From: Bugula neritina
Taxonomy: Eukaryota > Bryozoa > Gymnolaemata > Cheilostomatida > Bugulidae
DNA length: 64,000 nt
NCBI GenBank assembly: GCA_964035545.1
Contig: OZ037773.1
Span: 6,526,251-6,590,250 of the forward strand
Direction of reading: 5' to 3'
Part shown: one piece after another, positions 27,001 through 55,843 of the stretch
Numbering within the stretch: position 1 is the first letter of the stretch
Layout of the letters: each line of letters begins with the position of its first letter
Program-made: the position numbers and the translations under genes
Notes under the pieces: generated by a model
Told to the model about the DNA's origin: nothing
The model's input: only the letters and a program-made list of their open reading frames with translations
Databases searched by the model: none

Positions 27001-30000
27001 CTAGCTGCCGCTAACAGTGCCCAAAGTGCTCGGCACTTTACGCTGCCTTAGCCCCGAATCTTGACTTCCAGCAACTGTAATCCTGGAGCCTGATGTCAGG
27101 TCTGTGTGCGTGGAGATGTTAGCGGTTGGGGCGCCGGCAGAGAGGCCCGTCATTTGGCTAAACGTGGCATCAGATATCTTCTGAATGGGTCCTGACAACG
27201 CCTGCAAAGTACATGAACGGATATTCCAAGTAAGCTAAAGAAAGAAAGTATATTTGCTACATCTGATCTACCATTAGCTGACGACTATAACATTGAACAG
27301 CAAATATATTAACAAGTCTTAAATTAACAAGAGAAATCCGTCATAGCCTGGACACAGTAAATATTACTGTAAACTATCAAAATTTAACAGCAAATTGATG
27401 TCGAGGAACTATAAAGGAAAGTACAAATAAACTGTAAAAAGAAAAAAGAGTTTGCAAAGCAGAAATCTTTATTGTGCAACAATGTAATATAATCAATTAT
27501 AAGTTATTTTTAAACGAGCTGTTTTGGAAAAATTAACATATATTGCAAATTTTGCTTTTTGATAAAATTTTTTTTTAGATTACTGATGAAATTATTGCAC
27601 CGGAAAAAGAATTTTAGATTATAGCTTTCAGTAACAAAACAAAAGACAACTCCTCTAACTTTCAGAGAGAAACAAATTATGAAAGTTGTTTGTTGTGGGT
27701 GGGTCAAAGCCCCTCGTAGGATAGTATAACAGAGGAACACAACTAACACAGAACAGAAACCACAGACTACCTGGGAGCTAGAGGGTGGAGACGCGGCAGC
27801 AGGCCGAGAAGCTGAGGCAGCACAAAGCTGGTGGAAAACATCTCCGAAAAAAACACCCTTAAAAACATTTCCGTTTCAAATTTGTTTGACAAATACGATG
27901 AGAAACTAAAGGAACTTTTAGGGGAGAAAACTCCAGCTCATGAGGCAAAATAAAGTAAAACATGGTGCTAGCTAAGGGAATAAATGGAAAAATGGTACTG
28001 TGAAAGAAGTGTGCAGAGCTGACCACCTAATATAAACAACGTTTATTTTGTCATCTACTTTCTACAATTTAGAAACATGGGAAATGCATTCACACAAATG
28101 AAAAGTACCAAATAACGACCTCAACATTCCACTAATCATGACAGCCGGTTATTGGAGAAATCAACTTTCACCATTACCTCAAGTATAGTATCTTTTGGCA
28201 CAGTTTGAAACTTGGAAAACAAGACGCAATTAGTATTGTTAATATCAGCTGAGCAGATTACTTACCAAGTCCCATATGAGTTGAGCAAATTCATCTATTT
28301 TAGTGCCGACTTCACGCAGTTCACCACTCTGTCTGCAGTAGCCCCAGGTGGCCAACAGGACCAGGGATATGAGGAGCATTGCGTTGAGTAGAGACACGAG
28401 TCCATTGATACCCAGCACAGCAAACAGACCTGCAATCAACACCGGAATCTGCAGTTCAAACCTAACAGATGATTCACTAAATCACTTTTAAACCAGAATA
28501 CCATGGGAGTCAGTTTACTTCATTTAGTACACACCAGCAACTTATGACCTAACATTGAAGTTTGCTCAAAATCAATTGAAATTTACTATACATGCTATGT
28601 TTATGTGCTGGTTTTAACTACGCATAACAGAAAAGGCTGGAAGGGGATTCCCCAACATTAAAGCACAGGTCATTGTCATGTGCACTTAATATTCTATATG
28701 TGTGACCGTTACGAAAAAACCGTAACGCTCCGTAACCAAAAATAGCTGAATAATTAGGAAAAAACATAGGAAATATAGCAAAATTAAAAAGAACTTTGAT
28801 TATTTAGGGGTATTTATTGGTGTTTTACTAGTTTTGACTAAAAGACCATGTTCATTACCAGCTAAATTGTGAAAGATAGCCAAAGACTGAAGATATCCAG
28901 TGTGTACTAAATTAAGTAAAATGACCCTTGGCCAATTGCTACACAAATTGGCGTTTCAGGTTCTCTAACAAGTTTGTGTTTATAAACGTGTTATGTTTTT
29001 ATTTCATAATGCTTCATAAATACTGAAATAAAGTTTCAAAGGTTAAAGTTCATTGCAATTTTTAGAGAAAGTTCACATCACCTTTTCACCTTTAGCTTGT
29101 GAATTACGCAATCTACTTTTGGCAACTATATTGCATTGTAAAATTAGACTCATGGTGATAATATCAAAGCCTTATTATACCTTTCACTCTACCTATACTC
29201 TATTTCAGCCAAACACTAACTTTAATTCTAAATATTGAGCAAACCTCCAGCTTTCTAATGATTTCCAGCTGTGAAAGACTAGCAACATGTAATACAGAGA
29301 CACTCTGTTCCATAGCCTTAGATCTCAGGAACTAGACTCACCTGACATCAGGTAGCAGATAACAAAGCAGGAGAAGAGAGTGATGGGGGTTCTCATAGTA
29401 CGGAGGATGCTCTTTGCCTCGTTGGCAGACAAATAGTTCTCCCACGCCTCGTCTATAGCGTGCTCCAACTCTTCCAGGTACGACGAGCTGAGAGTAGAAC
29501 CAAGAGTCAGTCACATGTAACATTGACTCTGAGATCATATCTTACCATATAAGGTAGGCATAGAGGAAATATACACTAGACGGTAACTTGAAATAGTTGT
29601 GAGCCACTCTTTCATTCACACCAACCATGGCTCATTTCAGTTGAGTCAAGATAGGTGAGCTTGTAGCGCTATTCAAACTGCTTTACTCAAATTCTAGATG
29701 GTTTCCATGATTTCAATAATTACAGATGTATATACATTATACTATCCATCTACACTCTACACTGACTATTCTACACTCTACACTGACTATTCAACACTGA
29801 CCCAAAACTCAAGAAATACATTCAACAAACCTAAACTCAGCTCCGCCTATTTTCTTGACGCTGTGAAAAGCGTCCACAGATTGTTGCCTGAAAATTTTGT
29901 GTGCCTCTTTCAGTTGTTCTGTATTCAAATAGGGTTTATCTCCTCCGCAAGTCTGAAATATAAGACTAATAGCTAAGTGGTTGGCTGAATTTAAAAAAAA

Positions 30001-33000
30001 ACTTACTTTAAAACCAGATTTACTCTGAACTCATACAAAATATTATACTTGTTCCAATAACTCAAAATTCTAGAACTTCAAGTGTGCAATATTATTTGAA
30101 ATAACAGGCAGTTTTCCAGGAGAGGAGGCATCAAAGGGAGTTGTGCCCTCTGCAAGCTTGTAATTTACAACTGCTCTCAGTTGTGGTGTTGATGAAGCGA
30201 AATAAAACTCTGCGCTATAAATCACGGAGATCTCGACTAATTGACGCGCAGCCTGGATCTCTTCAAGGAAACAGTTGAGACTAATTAGAGAAGACAAGGT
30301 TGATGAGCTCACCGACTCCATCTTGGAAGTATAAAGTGATTTAGCCGTTGTCAAGGCAACCAAGTTGTTAGCTTCTGCTGTGGCACGCACCAAAGACTTA
30401 GGCTCTGGCAAAGTGTCTCCCTTGAAGATTTCCATATATACCTGAGAGGGAAGATAACTCTTAGTGATTTAAACAAGTTGAACACATCAGATATCTATTG
30501 GGCAACACATTACTTTAAGAAAAAAAAGCAAATTGTGAAAACAGTTGGAAATCATTTACGTGACTTTAGTTTTTTTAAATGAATAATAATAATATATGAT
30601 AAATGAAGAGTAATTATACATGAATAACAAATGAGAATTATATATAAATAAATGAATAATAATATGAATAAATGAATATTATAAAGTTAACCTGCCTATT
30701 TAGATAACTTGTGGTGTGGAATAAACTGTAAATCTGACTACAAGTTGCCAGCCCGTGTCATTCAACTAGACAGAAGGTTGTAATCTACTGTACTTTACTG
30801 AATGTGATACTATAGCACGAGCTCACATCAAATATATTAACAGACAACCAATGAAACTAGTAAACTGTAATAACTTCTAAATCGTTTGAAAGAATATTAT
30901 GTCTTTCACTCAGTAAATTGAATTCAAAAACTTTCATTAATTCGAACACCGCCACCCTCTCCTCGTCATGATTTTGATACAGTATATAAATAAAATAATA
31001 TTAAATGATTTTCAAAAGATATTCACCTTGAAGTACTCAACCAGGTCTTGTGCCGTCACTTTATTCCCAGAAATCTCCTTTATTATCAGATTCTCTTGGT
31101 TGAGCAGCTGTGGCACAAGTTGGGCTAAATGCTCCTTAAACAACACTTCCACATCTGCAGTGAGTAAACCAAAACTAGACATGACACTGGCAGCAATCAT
31201 TCAGTACTTTATCACTACGGCAGCAGAGCCCGGCTTACTGGCTGCCCAGTTTCTATGCTAATCATCATGCAGCTTCCTAACAAGATCAGGCAGCACATGA
31301 GCGGCAGCAAATGAGCGAGCAGTTAGTCAGCAGTAAATTTAGTAGATTTATTAGCGAGGTTCAAGTTAGCCATAAACTATAGTTTAGTAGTTATCAGAAT
31401 AATATGTAACAGAGATCTATATTATAGCAGAGTATACAGATATATACTTAATAGATAGATATATAATACATCCTGATATAGTATAATGTAGATAGATATG
31501 CTATAGTAGTATATAAGATATACTGTAGAGTGTAGATGCATTATAGTATAGTAGTACCGAACCAGATCTTAGATTCAATAGATTTTTACAGTTTCTACAA
31601 ACTGCTAGTCATTTCAAACTAACTCAGGGAACGTTTAAACAGAACTTTCCTGTGCAACGAAAGGTTAAAGTTTATCACTAGAAAAAAATCAATATTTCCA
31701 TGCAGTTGCATGCAGCATTTATTGACCAGTTTCAGGATGTATCAGTTTTTAAAGGTGAAGTACTTTGTGGTCAGACTATGGTTAGCATGTTAGTAGACCA
31801 ACTGTTGGGAGTAGTACTTGGTTACACAAGTATAACTGGCAATTACTATGTAGTTATAAATTATAGTAGGCAAAGTACATGCACAGACCTAACTGTGAAC
31901 ATGCATAGTCTTTCAATGTGAATTCACAATCAGAGATAAGAAAATATGGTGCTGATTGACTGCCAGTATAATGAAACACAATCTCCTTGCACAGATCTGG
32001 CAACAGCCATGTAGACTACTTGTTGTACACAATGACACTACACTCGGCAGGTATAACAGGTGCTTGGAACATGCTGTCATGTGCTGCGTGTTGCATAACA
32101 TTGCTGCCAACTCAGCTTCAACCAACTGATGCCAGCCTTGTTCAGATAAATAAAGTTGCGCAATAAAATATTGTTTGCTTAGACTATGAGATAAACCTTA
32201 AAGGCAGTGAGATATATCATGCAATCTAGTTTCAGTGTGCCCAGCGCATGTGTAGCGTATATCCCTAAACAATGGTAAGAAAAGTACCTGCATATGTATG
32301 ACCAGACCTACTCAGACTAATGTAGCTTAGGCTTAGCTATTGGCTTAAAATATTACCTCCGCAGTCAAGAGAGTCTCTCAAGGCTCTACATTTCGAAAAT
32401 TAACATAACTTTTCACTTATCCATGTACAATTATAATTGAACTCTATCAGTGTTAACAAGAACACTTTATCAAGGTCAGTGATGGCATACAAGACATATC
32501 TGGGTTTCAGCAACTCTCTTATGTATGTTTCTTCTCTCAGAGTCGCGAGAGTAGAGTATCATCTTTTGCTGTTACCTAGCAACAGGCGGTCATGTTCAAA
32601 CAGGAAACATAACACACACTGACCTGCCAGTCTGCCGTCAAAGCGAGGGTTCGTGGCAACACCAAGACCAGGGTGGGGCATCAAGTAGCAGTCTATGGTC
32701 TCAAAACAGGACCGGATGTGCTCTCTCAGCAGCTGTAACTCCTCGTGTTGAGTTGGACTCAACTGTAGACATACATACATAGGTTAGTAACTAGTAGTAT
32801 ACTTACTAACTAGTACATTTACCCACTAGTACACAAGTTACCAATAGTACACTTACTCACTAACAAGTATACTTACCTACTAACTTACTTATTGCTTACT
32901 GTAGGGAAGAATATTTGCTCACAATTGTTTGAATTTCAGATAATTTCGTGCAAAAAATGAAAAAACTATTACTAGCCTTAAAAACCTACCACCAGATTTT

Positions 33001-36000
33001 TCACAACAACTGAAGCTACAAACAAACATAACTGAAGTCACTACTCTTTCTGATAATATTCAACAATAGGACAGTCTCACCTCTAAGAATGTGCCCAGGA
33101 GCTGGTTACCACCTTCTATTCCGTACTCGTAGTCGTAGGGATAACTCCAGTCTCGCACCAGAAACAGCAGCGACTGGAACGGTTTTACATCACTAACATC
33201 AGACGTGGCTAGCTTACCGTACTCTGTGAATAGCTGGAAGGATATCAAATGGAACATATAACATATACATCATACAGAACATATAACATATACATCATAC
33301 AAAACATATAACATATACATCATACAGAACATATAACATATACATTATACAGAACATATAACAAAGATCTCATATGCATCACATAACATACATCATACAT
33401 GCGCATCATATAACATATACATTGTACTTGACACACAGTATTCACACCATACCAATAATACAACGTATATACACCAGATATGTATAATTATGTATATATA
33501 CATATCATACAACATATTATATAGTATTCTGGTAAGCCACAAAATTATACTAGCTGATTATTAGAAGACTATTATAATATAAACACTGAAAATGAAATAA
33601 AAATAATAAATTCATGTGAAATGAGTATATGATTAGTTTCAGGTAAAATATCAGACCCATTGTTATTCCTAACTTCTGAAAAACTCACACAAATTTATAG
33701 TCGTTATCTCTGCGAGAAACCCCTGATTATTATCTAAGAATAGATAATAATTCAGTTCAGATAATTACACATTTTGTCTGCTAATAGTTGGTAAAGTGTG
33801 ATACACAAACAAGACAACATAAATCCAGTGCAAAACAGTGTGACATACTGCACGTCACAACGCTAGGGTTTAAACCAGCTATGAAGCTAAGGAATTCTAT
33901 TCGGGTTAAAGTTAGAGAAACACGCAAACCTGCAAGTGTTGAAGGTCATTCTCCTGAATATTAGAGTAGAGATTATAGACCTGTATAGAGCTAAGCATGG
34001 TACTGAGAGCAAAGATGGTAGCACACTCTTTCACTGTACTCTTGTTGTCAAAAGCACCTTGCGTATCCAGTAACAGAACTGCAACCTAAATATAAAAGTG
34101 AAAAAATTGATGGAATGGAAATAACGTACTTTACATAGACCAGTAATACGTATGTAACCCTAACTTGAAACTATTGCTTAATTTTTAGCATAAGGTATTT
34201 GAACAAAATGAATTGCCGCACATGTGTTGCAAGAGCCGCATACGCAAGTGGCAGGTGAAAGAATATAGTACTGATTGCCACTAACTCCCTCCACATTTCT
34301 GAGGAACACATCTAGCAGTGAGCAGCAGAACTGCAGTGACCGGTATGACTGGGCATATACAATACAACTGAGTAGCTTAGTAGTACAGGTATATATCCAT
34401 ATTCCATAGCCCCATATTTACAAAATGGTTGCAATAATTCAAAGCTCACAAAAATTTGCTTTCTGATGATTATGTAGAATCTATCGCAAAAGTCAAACTT
34501 ATTTATTTACAAATTTATTACAAAAATATCAACCCAGTATGCTTTTGTATTTCATACTAATACAACAGTTAGCCACATTCTTAGTTAAACAAGACGCCAT
34601 TCATCATGGCACGTATAAAATACTTGTAAGCAGAGAACTAAGTCTACCTCTTCACCCCCCTCCGTACTCATCAGGAACGGCTCACTCCACATGAGAATGC
34701 CGGTGGTCTCCCGCTCAGCTCCACCTCGCCATGAGAAACCACCGAGAGCCATTGACTCATCATCCAGCCAGCCATAGTCAGAATGATTCTACAAGTTGTT
34801 CAAATATTGCGAAACCTTATTGACATTCAATAGATACTCCACAATATATACCAAACCCACTTTCAAACTCTCATTATAAATTGTCTTCATATCCTTAACA
34901 CTCGTTTGCTAACCTATTAAAAAAACTAACTTTTTTAGATTTTAACTCAAATCATAGTTATCTTGCTTTCCATTATAATAAACATTTTCACTTAAATTCA
35001 AAGTTCTAAACATGTTGGAAACCCTTCATTCAGGAACAAATACTTAGGCTTTTATTTATAAACAAAAATATACAACTTTCATGGTCCCAATAAACTATCA
35101 AACAGTTTATTGCTCCAGGATAATTGAGCACGGTTAATTTTATTATGAATTAGAAGATATCTGTTTCTCTTTAAACTTATTAACTCTTTTCTCAGTAACA
35201 TTAGGTTATATTTAAAAACTAAATGGTTTAATAAACAGCAACCATTGAAATTCACAATAGTATAACAATTAGTGTTGCTCTTACCTCAGATTGCATCACA
35301 TAGTTGAGATATCGAATGAAAAAGTTTAGCAAAAACGATTTCCCTTTACGGAAAGCACCAGCAACAGAAACAATAACCACCGGCTTATTCTTGACGCCAT
35401 TTTTGTTGAGAATTGCACGCAGGTTCTGCTCTTCTAATTGAAATGAGTGTTCGTCTCCAACACTAACTATCTGTACAGGATGCCCAGATAACCCCACACT
35501 CTCAGGTGTGACTGGAGATACAATAAATAGGGACTATTAACTAAATGTATACCAAAACATAAGTTAGACACTAAATAACATGAAATCTATAACAAGCGTT
35601 TAAGCAAAATGTTCAGAAAACTAGTGTCAGAAAAACATGTTGGTTTTTACGGAGACAAAAGCACTTTGAGTGTATAACTTAAAAAGATTACTTGAAAATG
35701 TTAGTTGAGCCTAAAAACAAACATAGTAGATAAGAATTCTTAGGCTTATAGATTAAAATAATTTGACAACTGAGCAAACTGTAGTGGTGATAGTAGTGGT
35801 GGTGATAGTAGTGGTGGTGATAGTAGTGGTGGTAGTGGTAGTAGTGGTGGTAGTGGTAGTAGTGGTGGTAATAGTGGTGATAGTAGTAGTGGTGATAGTA
35901 GTGGTGGTAGTAGTGGTGGTAGTGGTAGTAGTGGTGGTAATAGTGATGATAGTAGTAGTGGTGACAGTAACAGTGGTGGTAGTGGTAGTTGTGGTGGTAA

Positions 36001-36910
36001 TAGTGATGATAGTAGTAGTGGTGACAGTAACAGTGGTGGTAGTGGTAGTAGTGGTGGTAATAGTGATGATAGTAGTAGTGGTGATAGTAGTGGTGGTAGT
36101 AGTAGTAGTGGTGGTAATAGTGATGATAGTAGTAGTGGTGATAGTAATAGTGGTGGTAGTGATGACTCTTAAATAGTAATACAGCATCTTAGTACACTGC
36201 TACTATTTTTATGGCTGCTACTTTTGAATCCAATGCTAAGAGTAAGAACTGAGATAGAGCTGAATGTAATACCAGTGTCATAAGTATACTGATGAGGAAA
36301 GATGCTCTCAATTTTAAGGCTAACTAACATTTGTCAGCATAATACTTATTGCATTAGCATACTGAGTATAAACTATATGAGAGTTTTCAGTGAGACCTAA
36401 TCTAGAAGCCATGAGGCTAGGTTGCCAATGTGAGTGTAGTTTCACACAAAAATACTCACAGCCTCCAAAGCATGAAAAATATGTTAACAACAAATTTTCA
36501 TAATGATTGCAACTATAAGTAATGCTAATACCTATAGCTAAGTCATACACATGTCATTATGACTATTTAAAGGTAACATCAATAGCCAATCCCATAATTA
36601 TTGATAATTAAACCTGATAATTATAAGCATTTAAAAATTTCTCAAATTCTCACTCACAATTATCCAATCTTTTACACTTATACTTATAGCTACTCATGGA
36701 GCTATATGTATACCGATTGTGATACTATAACTATAAGCCATAATGTTAATGGTAATACTATTACTCTTACTGTATTAGTATTACTGTTAGTATTAGTAAT
36801 ATTAATAGTACTACTCTTAGTCTTACAGTTACTGATGACAAACTGTAATGATTTGGTTTGAAATTACCTGTTAAAGAGCTAGTGCCACTGTTAGAGCTTG
36901 AGCGCTTCAT
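27001..36910 (-). CDS. atl: Atlastin, dynamin-like GTPase of the ER (13 exons, 601 aa)
   Basis: Atlastins tether and fuse ER tubules by GTP-driven dimerisation. Coding exons in transcript order: 36868-36910, 35285-35511, 34648-34788, 33930-34085, 33081-33233, 32624-32762, 31027-31154, 30313-30441, 29831-29952, 29342-29487, 28266-28429, 27771-27827, 27001-27201 (1806 bases). Motifs: P-loop GAFRKGKS at 66-73, switch I around RETTG (116-120), DTQG at 144-147, and the RD guanine motif in VRDWS (216-217). [15 protein letters not shown], NGxKVT and RATAEANN (three-helix bundle) follow as in human ATL1. Two membrane segments lie at about 445-461 and 465-495, then [14 protein letters not shown]. The exon 11 acceptor was set at GCAG/GTCTG (28430) because only this keeps phase. 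The tail after residue 516 ([19 protein letters not shown], then about 66 residues) is Ser/Ala/Pro-rich and unlike the vertebrate amphipathic tail. Confidence 0.94.
33253..33366. repeat. 25-bp minisatellite in atlastin intron
   Basis: About four and a half copies of a 25-base unit (AACATATAACATATACATCA core), just upstream (in gene sense) of the exon that begins at 33233. Confidence 0.85.
33690..33735 (-). repeat. Fragment of tRNA-derived SINE (3' part)
   Basis: The segment TTTATAGTCGTTATCTCTGCGAGAA with its flank resembles the distal ends of the fuller SINE copies at 47497 and 55844. No tRNA head is present. Short, so tentative. Confidence 0.4.
35784..36164. repeat. Trinucleotide-type minisatellite (GTGGTA/GTAGTG) in atlastin intron 1
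   Basis: About 380 bases built from GTG, GTA and GAT triplets, with a higher-order unit of about 60 bases visible at 35940-36060 (GATGATAGTAGTAGTGGTGA recurring). Open frames in both directions (poly-Val/Thr) are by-products. Confidence 0.95.
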
Positions 36911-38604
36911 TTGCTAAAATTGCTTCAAGTATAACTGTCAGTGGGAAGTTGAGTTTCAGTTTAATTAAATTTATCAAATTCAATCAACAACTACAACTAC
37001 AGGATGAGGATTAACTCCGAATTCAAATTAGCTAATTCAGTAATTTACTAATTGGAATGAATAATTAATACCAGTAACTTAAATTAAGATTATAATAATT
37101 AGCACAAATGATATCACCAATTGTGGCGTTAAAGAGTTTCTACAGTATGACAATTTTTAACTACTAACGATAGAATGTCAAATTAAACGCCAGTACAAAT
37201 CATGCTCATAATCATAGACATATTCAATTTGAGTAGCCGTAGGGAGGTTACTTGTAATTTGATGCGTATACAGTTACACGGGCAATTATGAAACGTTCCG
37301 ATTGGCTGGAGGGAGTTTGCTGTACACGTGAAAATTATTCATAATATTATCGTTATGACTTTGGCAATAATTATCTAATAATTATTTATTCCATTATAGT
37401 TGACTTTAATGCTGTCATCAAAACTTGCACTTGATAAATCTTTGCAGCAAATGATAGTAAGCTAGAAATTTGTTTTAATAAAATATTATTATGCTAGTTG
37501 TAGTTGAGAAACTTTCTGCAATTGACGGCTACATCAGAAGTAGAAATGTTGAGGAGATAACTCCATTTAAAACCTTGGCGTTTCAAGTTATTTGAACGAA
37601 GTAATTTTATTGGTCTGTTTATTTGGTATAACATAGTTTCGAATAAAGTTCATGACGCCCAATTTTTTATCACAAAACGCTAGTAAGTAATGAACAATTT
37701 TTACTGAATCGCGTGTTCTAATAACTTTGTAAGTTCACTCTCAATAGTTGTCAAGCAAGCTGCTGCAGTAATTGTGGAGCTATGAAGTACCCGAAATGAA
37801 AAAGTGATTAGAGTTTTATCTTAGCTCTTGTTTTCAATTTTAATAAAACTATATTATTCAATAAATATTTCGTTAAAAACTTTTTGGTAACGTTTTTCAA
37901 TTATGCGGGTAAATGTAGAACTACATAAAATTCTTTCAAGTGGAAAATAAAAATGAAGAATAAATAAAAATTACTATTTAATATAATTTAAATTGATAAT
38001 AATATTATAAAATCAACTATGATCTTAATTAATTTACTTTTAGTAAAATGAATTTGTAGAAATTATATTGCTTAATTGAAATTGTATGTGCTATGTTGAG
38101 TTTAGTACGTCTACTTATAGCTATTGACTATTGAGTATTGTGATCAATTTATTCATAAATAAAGTAGTTATGATTTGATAATGATACAATAACTATAAGT
38201 ATAACTTTTAGTTTCACTTCAAATAACTATCTATTATAGTATTTAATATCGTAACTGTTGCATCATTCACATCAATTTGTTTTTTATTTAATTTGATAAA
38301 TAACTAGTCATTAGCAGTTAAAATGAAGAAATATAAAAACAAATGCGATTTTTTTTTCACTCATCAATGCTATTCACATTTCGACTTAAAGTAATTATCA
38401 TTTTGATTATCATCATCATGGGTTTATTAATTTATTTAATTGTGCCTTTAATTCATCGTATAGCAGCTCTAAAATGCTAAACTAAAACTAATACAACATT
38501 GTATTTAATTATTAAGACTTCACTATTTTGCTTGTTGCACCTGTTGTTATAGTAGAACTTATCTGCTTCAAATTCATGGCAGAATTTTTTTTCAGTTGTT
38601 AAAA
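36911..38604. promoter_or_regulatory. Divergent spacer between atlastin and WDPCP start codons
   Basis: The 1.7 kb between two oppositely transcribed genes should hold both 5' UTRs and promoters. An inverted CCAAT motif (GATTGGCTGG at about 37299) lies in the most GC-rich stretch (37240-37330), the best candidate core region. No TATA box is convincingly placed. No coding exon seen. Confidence 0.4.
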
Positions 38605-52900
<14,296 letters not shown>

Positions 52901-54813
52901 TGGTGATTGGTCAGATCTTACTAATAGTTGAACTGCATGCCGTGTAGCTGTCTGCATGTGCTTCAAACTCTTTCTGCTGACAGAACTGAGAAAGAGGTCA
53001 TCGCTGTCATATCCTCTCTTGACAATCATTGCATGTGCTAGCATGAGCTACTGTTATTTTGTATTTTCATTCCTCTTCTTTCTTACATATTATGGTGATT
53101 TTTACTCAAAATATTTTTTGAAATTTAAATTGGTGTCTATAAAGCAGTGAATTATTCACTGGCATTTTTTTATGCTAAATAATTAGTTATTGCTATTCTA
53201 CTTATGAGTTAGTAATTTTCAATTACATTTTTCTGTAAATACTAAACTAATTTTAACCATAAAAAAGATATTTTTAGCAGTTTGGAGTTAACAGGTTTTA
53301 TATTGAGTGAACTGAAACTGCTGCTATTAAGATTCTTTGTATGTGTCATTTTTGATTCAACTTTCTCTGTAATCCTATACCCTGGGGAAATATTGTTTAT
53401 AACACATGGCTTTTTAAGTCTCTGTAAATACTTTTTCTGTAAATACAGTATTATAATATGCTTTAAAAAATGTTTGTATTTAACTATTAAGATAAATGAA
53501 AAGAATTATAGTAACTCCCCCCCCCCCTCCGCCCACTATTTTCACAGCTAGCATTTTATTACCTGCAGGTATTTCAACTTTTAGCCATCATTATTTGTCA
53601 GTTTAGGTAATGATAGACATTAATGAAAGTTAAAGTTGCAGTGCTCTATGTTTTAACTTATAGCATCTCTCTTTTTATATATTGCATGCAAACTTATTTC
53701 TATTTCATGTTACTTGGTTTGGAGGGTGAACTGACTGCGTTGAACTTAAATACTAAAGCTGAGTGTTGAAATAGGGCTTTTCCTGAAACTGCACACACTG
53801 CATAATTCCTATTTTTAGCCTTGGTGCCCTAGTACAGTTAAAACTTTATGAAAATTGATAATATTCATTAATAACATATTAAAATTTGGGAACAGTTGAG
53901 CTATTATTTTTCGAGATATGAGCAATTGAATTGAAAATCAAAAATTTTAAAGACGTACTGCGGGCTGTGTGTTTATTATTCCCGTTAGGGTTTTGTTGAA
54001 CATAGACACTTGCTTGCCTTTTAGATGGTCAAGTTACAAACTTACAACAACAGGTGCTGTTTGTAGGTATTATTCCTTTGTTTTGTAATCGAAGTCATAA
54101 TTACTCATTGTCCCGGCGGCCGCACCAATTAACCCGAACCAAAACGCAGTTTCCATTTCAAAAGTATTGTTTTCATTTACTTTTTCTCCAGCAGTTGTGA
54201 TTGAAGTAAGAAAAGCATTGGCTATATCTACAACAGCATTGTGCACCAAGAGTATCATCCCTTCTCTGTAACACTCGTAAACTTTTGGGATGTGATGTGA
54301 TCGCTATAAACAAGTTTGCACTATGTGCCCTTTTCTGTCTTCTACAGATATATTGCACTTGCGTGCTAAATTCTACCTTACCATTTTCTCTCAATAGTGC
54401 AAGAATGGGGAGTTGTTACCACAATGCTAGGAATAAAATGGTGTAATAAAGTTGTGATACGATGAGGGAGTAAAATGTAGTCTAAAGCAGAGGTTTTCAA
54501 CTAAAAGAATTGTAAATTTAAAAAAAAATTTCACACCCACCCCAACATCATGCACAATTTTGATTATGTATGCGCTACTCTATACAGGCAGTAAGGGCTT
54601 AGAATTGTTGTATTTTTCTGCAGCATTCTTTTATAGGTTGTAGAACAGAAAAAGCTGTCTTTTATTTATACTGTTTAACCTTGCAAGCATGATTAACAAG
54701 ATCGGGTAACTCTTGCAGTGGCCATGAGCAAAGAATTACATAAATTTGTTTTAAAGAGATTCAATGCAGAAGATTATGGAAGCGTCTTTTATTTAGTTTC
54801 CTCTTTCTTGCAG

Positions 54814-54876
54814 AACAAAGCAGCACACAGCCTTATGTACAATGAAATCGGCAACACAAGTTACAGTAGCAGATAG
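54814..54876 (+). other. Candidate alternative 3'-terminal exon (20 aa)
   Basis: A strong acceptor (TTTCCTCTTTCTTGCAG at 54797-54813) is followed by 60 open bases and TAG, encoding NKAAHSLMYNEIGNTSYSSR. Its phase is 0, the same as the end of WDPCP exon 20 (52148), so it could replace the last WDPCP exon. It would lose the conserved IHFGLV ending. No support beyond splice signal and phase. Confidence 0.25.
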
Positions 54877-55843
54877 CTAATGGTAATACTTACGACACAC
54901 TTCTTACTCTAAATCACCTTTTCCAAAGTTAGGGTAACTTGGTCTTACTTCAGATTACAAATATGCCCATCGCAGAAACCCTCAGCATGTATGTCTGTAG
55001 AACCCAACTTTTTATATCAGCACAATTATTGTTCAGTTTTAATTCACTCATCATGATTGTATATCAATTAATTATTGTATTGGACCCTGCAGCCCACGTA
55101 CAGCACTCAAAAGCTTTGTACCCATGGTTCCCAGACATAGATGATACTGTAGGCTCAATGTTCACTGGTTATATGACACTGAAGAATAGATTCACAGATT
55201 AATACACTAACGATTGCTGATTGTGTTGGTTTAATTGTTGACTCTTTCTACGAATCAACAGCAATTGTTACTCGCACACATCTAATATTATCACAGCCCT
55301 TGTCTCTAATTACGGCCTCATTTCTTGCAGATTTATCTTTTAGCTACTCTGGTTGTCAATTGTAACAATGACTTCTTACCTTACAAACAATGACTTCTAG
55401 TCTTACATCAGTGTGTATATTGTTGATGAAGCCCCGAATCTGTAATCTAGTGTTACATGATTCGTGTTGACACAGACTGATAATGGTTATTAAAATTAAG
55501 GCGTTTTATTTACAAGCTGAGATTTAGCTAGGGCCTAAATAACATGAGTCTGTTATGGTTGAACTGATGTATTGCACAATCATAAGATTAACTGAATGTA
55601 AACAGTCTAGATATTACAGTCTGATTCATTGAAAAAAACAGTGGTCCCTCATCAAGTTTCACCTGGCAAATCGCTTCAGGTCCGTTAGTATATTTTTAGG
55701 CCCTTAAAAAGTTACAAGCAAGAGGGAACTTTGTATGTCCTATAGCTAAAATTATGACATTTAAATAGATAACTTCTTCCAAAGGTTTTTTAGAATTTTA
55801 TGAATGCAGAATAATTTTAATTGGGATATAAAAACTTAAGCAA

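Noticed and set aside
29698..29976. 92-codon plus-strand frame
   Set aside because: It overlaps atlastin exon 9 on the opposite strand, which has clear homology; the frame includes a TCTACAC repeat.
35753..36187. Poly-Val and poly-Thr/Ile frames of about 140 codons
   Set aside because: Translation of a triplet minisatellite inside atlastin intron 1.
54070..54394. Two overlapping minus-strand frames, one with FWFGLIGAAAGTMSN
   Set aside because: No domain, no splice support, and the two frames would need a frameshift to join; possibly a decayed coding fragment.
54939..55202. Plus-strand frame ending HSKALYPWFPDIDDTVG and MTLKNRFTD
   Set aside because: Composition is coding-like and an acceptor-like CTGCAG precedes it, but there is no recognisable homology or partner exon.
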